Of a DNA stretch of 64,000 bases, positions 41,493-48,879 are shown in pieces. A program made the translations under genes and the position numbers. The notes under the pieces were generated by a model. The model was not told where the DNA came from, did no database searches, and saw only the letters and a list, made by a program, of their open reading frames with translations. Numbering within the stretch: the stretch's first letter is position 1; each line of letters begins with the position of its first letter. The stretch is from Beijerinckiaceae bacterium (GTDB taxonomy: Bacteria > Pseudomonadota > Alphaproteobacteria > Rhizobiales > Beijerinckiaceae): contig JALJOM010000003.1 in the NCBI GenBank assembly GCA_024304885.1, forward strand, positions 2,576,110 through 2,640,109, given 5' to 3'.

Positions 41493-42743
41493 CTATCGAA
41501 CGCGCGGCTCGCTCGCGCGAGGGTCGCTCAGCTGCTCGACCAGAGCACGGGCTCTCGGGAGCTGCTCCTCGAAATAGGCGGCGAAAAGAGACCCTTGGTC
41601 GCCGTCCCGTATGGTGGTGAGCGCGGTATCGATCTGAGCGAGCGCGGTCTTGGCCTTGTCCTTGTCGCCCTGCTGCTCGGCGACGCGCATGAGGGCGACC
41701 CCGTCGTCGCCTGTGCGCTTGGCCCACAACAGGGCTTCGCGCTTCACCACCGCTGCCTCGGCAAGCTTGGGGACGGCATTTTGCCTGGTGCCGAGGAGCG
41801 TGAGAGCCGCGCCGAGATTCGTCTGGATCGTGGCCCAATCGCGCGGCGCGCTCTCGCGTGCTCGTTCCTTCAACGCCTCGCGATAGAGCGCCACGGCTTC
41901 CTCGAACCCTGCCGTCCCGTCCGTCCGTTCCTCGAGCGCGACGAGCGCGTTGGCGAGAGTGTTCCGAACAGCCGCCCATTGGAGCGGCGCCTCGGTGCGG
42001 TGATAGGATTTCAGCGCCATACGGCAGAACGCAACGAGGTCCTCGAGCTGCGCCGTCGTGGCCTGCCGAACGAGACCGAGCCGGAGAATTCTCTCCACGG
42101 CGGCCTTGGGATCGAACGTCGCACCTTCCGCTCGGAGACCGTGCAGCCCCTTCGCCTCGACCGGCGACGGCTTGTCGTGAGCCGGAGCCGGATCGACGCG
42201 CTGCCGATCGCGGCTCCGAGGGGGCATGCCCTCCTCGAAGTTTTCTCGTCGCGGCGGCAGCGGAGGCACCTTGCTCGCGGCCCGACCCGTTTGCAGTGCC
42301 GGCTCGGCGCCCGTCGGCACATCGACGGTCGGAGCCGGTTCGACGCGCGGGAGGTCGGGGTTCGGTGGGGCCGAGACCTCCTCGAAGTTTTCTCGTCGCG
42401 GCGGCAGCGGAGGCACTTCGCTCGGGGCCAGACCTGCCTGCAGCGTCGGCTCGGCACCCTTCGGCACGCAAGACCGCGTCCTCGCATGGTAGATTTGACC
42501 CGAAGGGCAAGGCGCGCGAGATCGCACGCCCACGCTGCGGGCACCGAAGAGGGCGGCGCCGAGCGAGGTCACGAAACCGAGAGTGGCGGCGCACAGACCA
42601 TCGATCGGCCAGGGCGGACAATGAACCCGAGACTTCGCCTCCGCGCCCTGAAAGTCGCTGGTGGCTGCTCCGATCGAGATCACGACACCGAGAGCCAGCG
42701 CGGAGACGCGCCTCGCTATCGAAACAGGCACCCGTTTCGTCAT
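41493..42743 (-). CDS. Exported TPR-repeat protein with an internal tandem duplication
   Basis: The 416-residue protein has a signal peptide (RRVSALALGVVISIGAATSD). A Pro-rich low-complexity region (about 95-195) contains the same 49-residue unit twice; PPLPPRRENFEE is identical in both copies. The C-terminal half is TPR-like helices (APLQWAAVRNTLANALVALE and RDWATIQTNLGAALTLLGTR), a pattern seen in many rhizobial exported proteins. A 39-bp block is identical in the two copies at 147-bp spacing, so the duplication is recent or kept uniform. The protein probably serves as a periplasmic scaffold; no enzyme domain is seen. Confidence 0.8.
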   Translation of the reverse strand: MTKRVPVSIARRVSALALGVVISIGAATSDFQGAEAKSRVHCPPWPIDGLCAATLGFVTSLGAALFGARSVGVRSRAPCPSGQIYHARTRSCVPKGAEPTLQAGLAPSEVPPLPPRRENFEEVSAPPNPDLPRVEPAPTVDVPTGAEPALQTGRAASKVPPLPPRRENFEEGMPPRSRDRQRVDPAPAHDKPSPVEAKGLHGLRAEGATFDPKAAVERILRLGLVRQATTAQLEDLVAFCRMALKSYHRTEAPLQWAAVRNTLANALVALEERTDGTAGFEEAVALYREALKERARESAPRDWATIQTNLGAALTLLGTRQNAVPKLAEAAVVKREALLWAKRTGDDGVALMRVAEQQGDKDKAKTALAQIDTALTTIRDGDQGSLFAAYFEEQLPRARALVEQLSDPRASEPRVR

Positions 42744-43111
42744 CCTGCCGCCCGAAGCTGGAAGTCTCCCGAGTCACGGAGCATTTTCGACCGAGCCGAA
42801 GACCGGTTCGCGTCATTCGATTCCAGATCGCGCGATTCCGGATCGCGATGGCGCTCGAGAGGCGACGCGGCGCGGAGAGACGGCGCGGGTCCTGCCTCAT
42901 CCAAGACCGGATTCATGGCGTCACCGCGTTCCGTCGGTGACCATAACACGGCATACGTGTGGCATGCACGCAACCCGAGCATGTGACGCTTTTCGACAAG
43001 CGCCAGCGATAGAGCCCCGCCAACGCCAGACCGAGGGGCCGACCTTCGTGGAGTTGCAGGGTTGATCGAGAGGCGACGCGCTTCAGCGGCGACAAGCGCC
43101 CGTGGCTCGCC
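42744..43111. other. Intergenic stretch, no gene recognised
   Basis: This region upstream of the TPR gene contains only short chance frames on both strands. No promoter with two good hexamers was found. It leads into the transposase remnant at 43.1 kb. Confidence 0.5.
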
Positions 43112-43222
43112 TCAAGGCGACAGGCGTTCGAAGCAGCGCTCGATGACGTTGCGGTCGGACTTGTCGGGTGGAGGAATGACGACCATCGCCTGAAGCGTGG
43201 CCTGACGCCCGACGAGTACGTG
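43112..43222 (-). pseudogene. Probable IS5-type transposase C-terminal remnant
   Basis: Read on the minus strand, this fragment gives ATLQAMVVIPPPDKSDRNVI, then ERCFERL, before a stop at 43112-43114. IPP followed by RNVxERCFxRL is the signature of the C-terminal catalytic segment of IS5-group transposases, whose Glu is the last member of the DDE triad. The segment between IPP and RNV is shortened and the downstream part is missing. The plus strand of the same DNA reads LKRGLTPDEYVSK, reminiscent of IS3-type integrases, so the assignment is uncertain. Confidence 0.4.
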
Positions 43223-43351
43223 AGCAAGCCTCGGAAGGCCGAGCCAGCGCGCGTCGCGACGGCCCGATCCGGCTCACCTCGGGAGTGTCGAGTTCGAGCG
43301 ATTTCCAGCGAGGTGGGCGCCGGTTCGCAGCTCGATCTCGACGGCTAGATA

Positions 43352-43429
43352 GATCGACATCGACGCGAAATCGCGACAAGCCGAGAACGTAGAGTGGGCG
43401 TCCGATTCGGCGGGATCGGAAACCGCTCT
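43352..43429. repeat. Dispersed element ending at the methyltransferase stop codon
   Basis: The element contains GCGAAATCGCGACAAG (about 43365-43380), the core shared with the elements at 0.3, 2.2 and 26.1 kb. An imperfect palindrome at 43391-43429 follows, with AGAG/CTCT ends and TCCGAT facing ATCGGA. On the minus strand the end reads TAGAGCGGTTTCC, and its TAG is the stop of the methyltransferase gene. Positions 43352-43375 match 14324-14347 at 23 of 24 bases. Confidence 0.65.
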
Positions 43430-44105
43430 ATCCACCCGCCCGAATCGCGATGAGAGACTTGGTCAGGCCGAGGACACGTTCTCGTGCGATCTCGGCGTCG
43501 GGGAACAACGCCTCGAACTGGCGGTAGTCGATCAGCGCGGCATGTTGCACCTTGAGGACCGCGTCGGATACGGAACTGGCCTTCCACACGAATCCCAGGT
43601 CCGTGCTCATCATCAAACGATAGCGCCACTGCTCTGGAAGCCAATGGAAGAACGGAGCCTGGAAATGAGGCTCGATCGGAAACCAAAAATAGGGTGTCTG
43701 CACGAAATAGACGGGCGCCAAGCGGCGAACGTTCGCCGCCATTTTCTGCATGGCTCCCCAGGCTCCGACATGCTCGATCACGGAATTCGAATGGACGAGG
43801 TCATAGGACATGTCGTCGAACTCGTGCAGATCGCACGCGTCCTTGATCAAATGCCTGAAGTTCGGCCTGGTCGATTCGTAAAGCTCGAGATTGATCACAT
43901 CGACCTGGATGCGCTCGTCTTGAATCTGATCCGATCCGATGTCCCAATATAATTCCGATCCTCCGATATCGAGGATACGGCAGCGTCCCTTCCGAGCCAG
44001 GATTTGATCGATGAGGACCCTGAGGCGCTTGTATCGGTTTTGACGAAAACGATAGGAGAGAGATTTCGGGTTGTGGTATGGGTTCTCCTTCGCAGCTTGC
44101 GTCAC
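43428..44105 (-). CDS. Class I SAM-dependent methyltransferase, lower-GC gene
   Basis: The 225-residue protein starts at GTG 44105, chosen because AAGGAG lies 6 bases upstream (plus 44112-44117). The longer reading starts inside a promoter -35 box. The SAM-binding start is CRILDIGGSELYWDIG. SNSVIEHVGAWGAMQKMAAN is the post-motif helix seen in many small-molecule and surface-glycan methyltransferases. The region FVQTPYFWFPIEPHFQAPFF is typical of a methyltransferase group found in polysaccharide clusters. Base composition is clearly more A/T-rich than the neighbours, which suggests transfer. It sits against a truncated Uma2 gene. Confidence 0.8.
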   Translation of the reverse strand: MTQAAKENPYHNPKSLSYRFRQNRYKRLRVLIDQILARKGRCRILDIGGSELYWDIGSDQIQDERIQVDVINLELYESTRPNFRHLIKDACDLHEFDDMSYDLVHSNSVIEHVGAWGAMQKMAANVRRLAPVYFVQTPYFWFPIEPHFQAPFFHWLPEQWRYRLMMSTDLGFVWKASSVSDAVLKVQHAALIDYRQFEALFPDAEIARERVLGLTKSLIAIRAGG

Positions 44106-44172
44106 ACTGGGCTCCTTCGTCGATACCGACAACCAAACGTTGGTTTTACTTGCTGGCCTATCGTTATTCTGC

Positions 44173-44201
44173 ACTATATTTTGGCGCCGGTCGTCGGTCA
44201 A
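44173..44201 (-). promoter_or_regulatory. Promoter of the methyltransferase gene
   Basis: On the minus strand, TTGACC (44201-44196) and TATAGT (44178-44173) are exactly 17 bp apart. Transcription would start near 44166 and leave about 60 nt before the GTG at 44105. The -35 box overlaps the end of the truncated Uma2 frame. Confidence 0.6.
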
Positions 44202-44671
44202 CCGATTTGGTCGCCTACGCGCGCAATCACATGCATGTCACATTGCTCGGAAAGCTCGGCTGCGCGCGTGGTGAGGGAAGAATTCGGACGACGCGCGAGA
44301 CATTGTTTACTCCTCGTGAGGGCGACCTCGATCGCGAGAAGTATGTCGGGCCCCTTCACATCCTCGAGCTTCATCCCGCGGCGATAGACGACGAGATCGG
44401 GCTCGACGAAGGTGCGTTCCGAAACATACATCGTGCTTTCGATCCCGAGCCAGAGATCGTCCGGCAAGGCACGCGCGAGCTTCAGCGTGAGCGCGGACTT
44501 GATCAGCTCGTGGACATGGGTCTTGGCCTGCATCGGCACGATCTCGCCTTCGATCAGCTCGAAATTCTCGTCCTCGCCGATGATGCCCGCTTCCTGCATG
44601 CGCAGAATTTCGTCCACGGTGAAGGCGCGGCGGGGGAACCCTTCCGCAAATTGCGTCACGGCTGCAGGCAT
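44198..44671 (-). pseudogene. Uma2 family (DUF820) gene, C-terminus lost
   Basis: The N-terminal two thirds are a good Uma2 protein: RRAFTVDEILRMQEAGII, then ENFELIEGEIVPM, and the nuclease-like VEPDLVVYRRG and ILLAIEVA (candidate PD...ExE residues). After IEVA the sequence no longer resembles the family in any frame, and the conserved Lys and the LY...G..EYWVID block are missing. The last 45 residues are translated from lower-GC DNA that belongs to the methyltransferase patch. It starts 3 bp after otsB and so looks added to that operon. It is probably inactive. Confidence 0.65.
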
Positions 44672-44674
44672 TGC

Positions 44675-45454
44675 TCACGTCCTTTCACGGTCATTGCGTC
44701 CCTGTCCGACCAGCAACGCGAGCGCGCGGCGAAGCTCCCCCGGATCCCTCATGCAGTAGCGCGCCCGGGTCGGGACCTCGCCGGTTCCGACCCGGATCGA
44801 GATCCCACCCCGCGCATTGACGACGGCAAAGCCGGTTTCGTCGGTCAGGTCGTCACCGACGAAGACCGGCAGACGCCCGGCAAAAGGGGCAATGCCCGAG
44901 AGCGTCGAGATCGCCTTGCCCTTGTCGTGGCGGCTCTCCTTCAGCTCGGCGACCATCTTGCCCTCCTGCACGGCGAGCCCACCCCGCGCCAGAGGACGCA
45001 GAAAAGTCAGGACTTCGGCTTCGAGCTCCGGTCTTTCCCGATAATGGATCGCGAGCGTCGCGCCCTTGTCCTCGAGCCAAGCTCCCTCGCGAACGGCGAC
45101 GAAGGCGCGAAGGCTCGGCCGCATCTCGTCCATGATCGCGCTCGGAGCGGCGACGCACGCGCCGTCCGGAAAGCGCAGCTCCGCCCCGTGCAGCCCCGCG
45201 GCCGCGAGACGCAGCGGCGCGAAGATGCGGTCGATGTCGTCGAGCCTGCGTCCGCTGACGAGGGCGAGCGCGCCGCCTGCCTCGGCCTCGAGCCGCGCGA
45301 GCGCCTCCAGCAGATCCTCGTGCGCGACGACATGCTCCGGCCGGGGCTCGATCTCGAGCAGCGTGCCGTCGACATCGAGAAAGAAGGCCGAGCCCGGGAC
45401 CGGCACGAGGGCGGCGAAAGCCTCCGCCGACCAGAGCTGCGGCCGATCGATCAC
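44675..45454 (-). CDS. otsB: Trehalose-6-phosphate phosphatase
   Basis: This HAD-family phosphatase makes trehalose from trehalose-6-phosphate. The GTG at 45454, five bases after the gloA stop and preceded by GAGGG, gives 259 residues, the normal size. Motifs: FFLDVDGTLLEI (nucleophile and acid Asp), ALVSGRRLDDIDRIFAPL, GLHGAELRF, KGKAI with the Lys, and VFVGDDLTDETGFAVVN. otsA, the synthase gene, is not in the window, so the pathway partner lies elsewhere. It is tightly coupled to gloA. Confidence 0.92.
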   Translation of the reverse strand: MIDRPQLWSAEAFAALVPVPGSAFFLDVDGTLLEIEPRPEHVVAHEDLLEALARLEAEAGGALALVSGRRLDDIDRIFAPLRLAAAGLHGAELRFPDGACVAAPSAIMDEMRPSLRAFVAVREGAWLEDKGATLAIHYRERPELEAEVLTFLRPLARGGLAVQEGKMVAELKESRHDKGKAISTLSGIAPFAGRLPVFVGDDLTDETGFAVVNARGGISIRVGTGEVPTRARYCMRDPGELRRALALLVGQGRNDRERT

Positions 45455-45459
45455 GCCCT

Positions 45460-45900
45460 CTACCAAGTGCCGCAGTTCGGCATCGAGGCCCAAGGCTCCT
45501 GCTGCGGCAACGGCGTGCCCTTCTGCAAGAGCTCGATCGAGATATTGTCCGGTGACCGGATGAATGCCATATGCCCGTCGCGCGGCGGGCGGTTGATCGT
45601 CACCCCGGCCTTCATGAGCCTGTCGCACACCGCATAGATATCCTCGACGCCGAAGGCGAGATGTCCGAAGTTCCTGCCTCCGTCGTAAGCCTCCTTGTCC
45701 CAATTATAGGTCAGCTCGAGGAGAGGCGTCTTGAACTTCAGGGCACGCTCGACATCATCGGGCGCGGCGAGATAGACGAGCGTATAGCGCCCGGATTCGT
45801 TCTCGATCCGCCGAACCTCGACGAGTCCGAGCTTGCCGGCATAGAATTCGAGCGATTGCGCGAGGTCGGTGACTCGCACCATCGTGTGCAGGTATTCCAT
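45460..45900 (-). CDS. gloA: Lactoylglutathione lyase (glyoxalase I)
   Basis: GloA isomerises the methylglyoxal-glutathione adduct to lactoylglutathione. The 146-residue protein begins MEYLHTMVRVTDLAQSLEFY with metal ligand His5. The other ligands are the Glu in LLELTYNW, the His in FGHLAFGV and the Glu in ISIELLQKG. These fit the Ni2+-dependent bacterial type. The ATG at 45900 starts the gloA-otsB pair, and the stop lies directly before the otsB GTG. The pairing links carbonyl detoxification with an osmoprotectant gene, perhaps only by position. Confidence 0.94.
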   Translation of the reverse strand: MEYLHTMVRVTDLAQSLEFYAGKLGLVEVRRIENESGRYTLVYLAAPDDVERALKFKTPLLELTYNWDKEAYDGGRNFGHLAFGVEDIYAVCDRLMKAGVTINRPPRDGHMAFIRSPDNISIELLQKGTPLPQQEPWASMPNCGTW

Positions 45901-46155
45901 TGCGTCGCCTCCGCCGATCTCGGACCCGATCTCGTGAGGATCATTGTCGAAACGCCGTCGAGGCAAGGCTCGCGCGGAGAGGTCCATACCTCGTGTATCG
46001 TCTATACATAGCCGACCTCGCCTTCCGTCTCGTCGAGCCTCCGGTCGAGGCTCGAAATCGATCTTAGAGCAGGATCCGCCAAGGGTGAAACCAGTTTTGC
46101 GCGAAGAACAGGCAATTGCGCCTGCTCGAACCCGGCGCCGGCCGTGGAAAAGACC

Positions 46156-47535
46156 ATGAACGAGCAGGCTCGGCTCAAGGAAAAAGCGGCGCTCGCCTCG
46201 ATCCTCGTGAGCGCGGCCCTGACCGCGGGCAAGCTCGCCGCGGGTCTCGCATCCGGCTCGCTCGCGCTCCTGTCCGAGGCCGCGAACAATCTCGCGGACG
46301 TCGCGACGACGATCCTCACCTATCTCGCGATCAAGGTCGCGAGCAAGCCGGCCGACGATGTTCACCAGTTCGGTCACGGCAAGGTCGAGGCCTTGGCGGC
46401 CTTGGTCGAGACCGGGTTCCTGTTCGCCATGGCGACCTATATCCTGGTCGAGGCCCTGAAGCGCCTCGCCTCGCACGACGTCTCGATCGAGCCGGGGCTC
46501 GCCGCGTTCGGCATCCTCGTCGTCTCGATCGTGGTCGACCTTTTGCGCTGGCGTTCGCTCGCCAGGATCGCGAAAGCGACGAAGAGCGACGCCCTCGCCG
46601 CCGACGCCCTGCATTTCTCGAGCGATATCGTGAGCTCGGGCCTCGCGCTCCTCGGCCTCGTGGCGGCCCGCTACGGCTATCCGCAAGGCGATGCCCTGGC
46701 CGCGCTCGGGGTCGCCGGATTCATCGCGGTCGCCGGCTATTCGATCGGCCGGCGCACCGTCGATACATTGCTCGATGCCGCCCCGAAGGGCCTCGCCGGG
46801 CAGATCGAGGCCGTGGCCCGCGGCGTCCCGGGCGTGATCGACGTCGAGGCCCTGCGCTTGCGCCCCGCGGGCGGCGAGATCCTCGGCGACATGACGATCA
46901 AGGTGGCGCGGACCCTCCCGCTCGAGAAGCTCGCGGCGATCAAGGCGAGCCTCGCGGAAGCCATCGGTGCCTCGTTTCCCGACGTGACGCTCACCATCAC
47001 GACACAGCCGACCGTGCTCGATGACGAGACCGTCGTCGAGCGCGTGCTGCTCGCGGCGGCGCGCCGCCATCTCCAGGTTCATCATTTCACGATCCAGGAC
47101 ATCGGTGGCCGAACATCCGTCAGCTTCGATGTCGAGCTCGACGGTCACATGCCGCATGCTCGGGCGCACGAGATCGCCTCGCAGCTCGAGCAGGACGTTC
47201 GGCAGGAGCTCGGCGCCGACATCGAGGTCGAGACCCATATCGAGCCGCTCGAGCTCCGCCAGCTCGAAGGGCATGACGCGCCGCGACCGATCCGGACCGA
47301 GATCGCCGGCGCGCTGCGTAGCTACCTGCCGACGGAAGGCGCGATACGCGACGTGCACGATGTGCGCGTGCGCGACACCCCGGCCGGGCTCGTCGTCAAC
47401 TACCATTGCCGGGTCGATCCCTCGCTCAGCGTCGAGGCGGTGCATGCGCAGGTCGATGCGCTCGAACGCAGGATCCGCGCGAGCTACAAGGAGATCGCTC
47501 GAATCGTCGGGCATGCGGAGCCGGCACAGCCATGA
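46156..47535 (+). CDS. Cation diffusion facilitator (CDF) metal exporter
   Basis: The 459-residue CDF protein has six membrane helices in its first 200 residues and then two or more ferredoxin-like cytoplasmic domains, longer than the usual 300-residue type. The family block ADDVHQFGHGKVEALAALVE is intact. The TM5 metal pair is His153-x3-Asp157 (LHFSSDI). In TM2 the usual Asp-x3-Asp is Asn44-x3-Asp48, which may change metal choice. Zn, Fe, Mn or Co cannot be told apart. The ATG overlap (ATGA) with the following MFS gene means translational coupling. A GTG at 46144 is an alternative start. Confidence 0.9.
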   Translation: MNEQARLKEKAALASILVSAALTAGKLAAGLASGSLALLSEAANNLADVATTILTYLAIKVASKPADDVHQFGHGKVEALAALVETGFLFAMATYILVEALKRLASHDVSIEPGLAAFGILVVSIVVDLLRWRSLARIAKATKSDALAADALHFSSDIVSSGLALLGLVAARYGYPQGDALAALGVAGFIAVAGYSIGRRTVDTLLDAAPKGLAGQIEAVARGVPGVIDVEALRLRPAGGEILGDMTIKVARTLPLEKLAAIKASLAEAIGASFPDVTLTITTQPTVLDDETVVERVLLAAARRHLQVHHFTIQDIGGRTSVSFDVELDGHMPHARAHEIASQLEQDVRQELGADIEVETHIEPLELRQLEGHDAPRPIRTEIAGALRSYLPTEGAIRDVHDVRVRDTPAGLVVNYHCRVDPSLSVEAVHAQVDALERRIRASYKEIARIVGHAEPAQP

Positions 47536-48845
47536 GCGACGATCCCGATCCCACGACAGGCGCGGCGCCGTTGCCGATGCTCGCGAGCCTGATGCGGTCG
47601 CGCCGCTTCGCGCCCTTGTTCTGGTGCCAGTTCTTCTCCGTCCTCAACGACAATTTCGTCCGCAACATGCTCGCCATGCTGATTCTCTTCCAGCTCGGCG
47701 AGAGCCATTCCGGGCCGCTCGTCACGCTGGCGATCGGCATCTTCGTGGCGCCGTCGCTCCTCCTATCGGGGCTCGGCGGCGAGCTGGCGGACGCGCACGA
47801 CAAGGCCTTCGTCACGCGGGGATTGAAATTCGCCGAAATTTTCGTGCAGGCGATCGCCGCCGCCGGCCTCTACGCGAGCTCGCTGCCCGCCCTCTTCGCG
47901 GCGCTGTTCGGGCTCGGCGTGATCTCGGCGCTCTTCGGCCCGATCAAGTACGGCATCCTGCCCGATCTCTTGCGCCGCCACGAACTCGTCGCCGGCAATG
48001 CGCTGGTCGAGGCCTCGACCTTCATCGCGATCTTTCTCGGCCTCATCGCGGGCGGCCTCTCGGCCCGCCACGCGCCGCCCTGGATCGTGCTGCAATTGAT
48101 GCTGATCGCGCTCGCCTGCTTCGCCGCGAGCCTCTTCATCCCGAGGACGGGACGCGGGGCCCCGGATCTTCGGGTCGACCGCAACGTGCTCGCCTCGACG
48201 CGCGACCGCCTCGGCGCGGTCTGGCACGTGCCGCCGCTCTTCACGAAGGGCCTCGGCGTCGCCTGGTTCTGGATGTCGGGCGCGGTGGCCTTGTCGCTGG
48301 TGCCGATCGTCGTTCGCGACAAGACCGGCGGCGGCATCGAGGTCGAGACCGCGGTCAGCGCGCTTTTCGCGCTCGGCATCGGGATCGGCTCCGTGGCGGC
48401 GGCAATCATCGCGAAAGGCCGAATCTTCCTGCACCCGGTGCCGATCGCCGCTCTCGGCATCGCCGTCGTCCTGATCGACCTCGGCCTCGCGACCTGGACC
48501 CTGCCGCACGCCGATGGAGAGATCGGGCTCGCTGCCTTTTTCGGCTCGCCGCTCGGGCTCAGGGTCGCGTTCGACGTCACGGCGCTCGCCTGCGCGGGAG
48601 GCGTGTTCGTGGTACCGATCTCGGCGGCGATTCAGGCCGAGGCGCCGAAGGCCGAGCGGGCTCGCGTGATCGGCGGAGTCAACATCATCGTCTCGTCCTT
48701 CATCGTCGCGGGCGTGCTCGCGACCGCCGTCCTTCAGAGCGCGGCCGTGGGCCTCTCCGAGCCCGCGCTGCTCGCGGGCCTCGGCGTGCTGAACCTCGGT
48801 GCGGCCTGGCTCGCCTACCGGACCCTCGTCCGGGACGCGGCGTGA
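47532..48845 (+). CDS. MFS transporter, LplT (lysophospholipid flippase)-like
   Basis: The 437-residue MFS protein has about 12 helices. Its N-terminal block QFFSVLNDNFVRNMLAMLIL and FGLGVISALFGPIKYGILPD are characteristic of the LplT group, which flips lysophospholipids inward for reacylation. In many alphaproteobacteria LplT is fused to or followed by an acyltransferase (Aas); here neither is seen. The ATG overlaps the CDF stop. The pairing of a metal exporter with a lipid flippase is unusual and may simply reflect operon assembly. Confidence 0.85.
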   Translation: MSDDPDPTTGAAPLPMLASLMRSRRFAPLFWCQFFSVLNDNFVRNMLAMLILFQLGESHSGPLVTLAIGIFVAPSLLLSGLGGELADAHDKAFVTRGLKFAEIFVQAIAAAGLYASSLPALFAALFGLGVISALFGPIKYGILPDLLRRHELVAGNALVEASTFIAIFLGLIAGGLSARHAPPWIVLQLMLIALACFAASLFIPRTGRGAPDLRVDRNVLASTRDRLGAVWHVPPLFTKGLGVAWFWMSGAVALSLVPIVVRDKTGGGIEVETAVSALFALGIGIGSVAAAIIAKGRIFLHPVPIAALGIAVVLIDLGLATWTLPHADGEIGLAAFFGSPLGLRVAFDVTALACAGGVFVVPISAAIQAEAPKAERARVIGGVNIIVSSFIVAGVLATAVLQSAAVGLSEPALLAGLGVLNLGAAWLAYRTLVRDAA

Positions 48846-48879
48846 GTCCCCGGCCGAGCCCGGAGCACACGCCTTTGCG

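Noticed and set aside
42228..42450. Possible CRISPR-like repeat
   Set aside because: There are only two copies, in frame within a coding region and 49 codons apart. It is a protein-level duplication.
43081..43260. IS3-type integrase end on the plus strand (RGLTPDEYV)
   Set aside because: The minus-strand IS5-like reading is longer and ends at a natural stop. I keep only that one, with low confidence.
44105..44201. Earlier TTG start (44201) for the methyltransferase
   Set aside because: The TTG is part of the -35 box. A GTG with AAGGAG at proper spacing exists at 44105.
45460..47514. A 684-codon minus-strand frame joining gloA with antisense of the CDF gene
   Set aside because: Only the last 147 codons are real (gloA). 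The rest has no ribosome binding site and is a shadow of the CDF gene.
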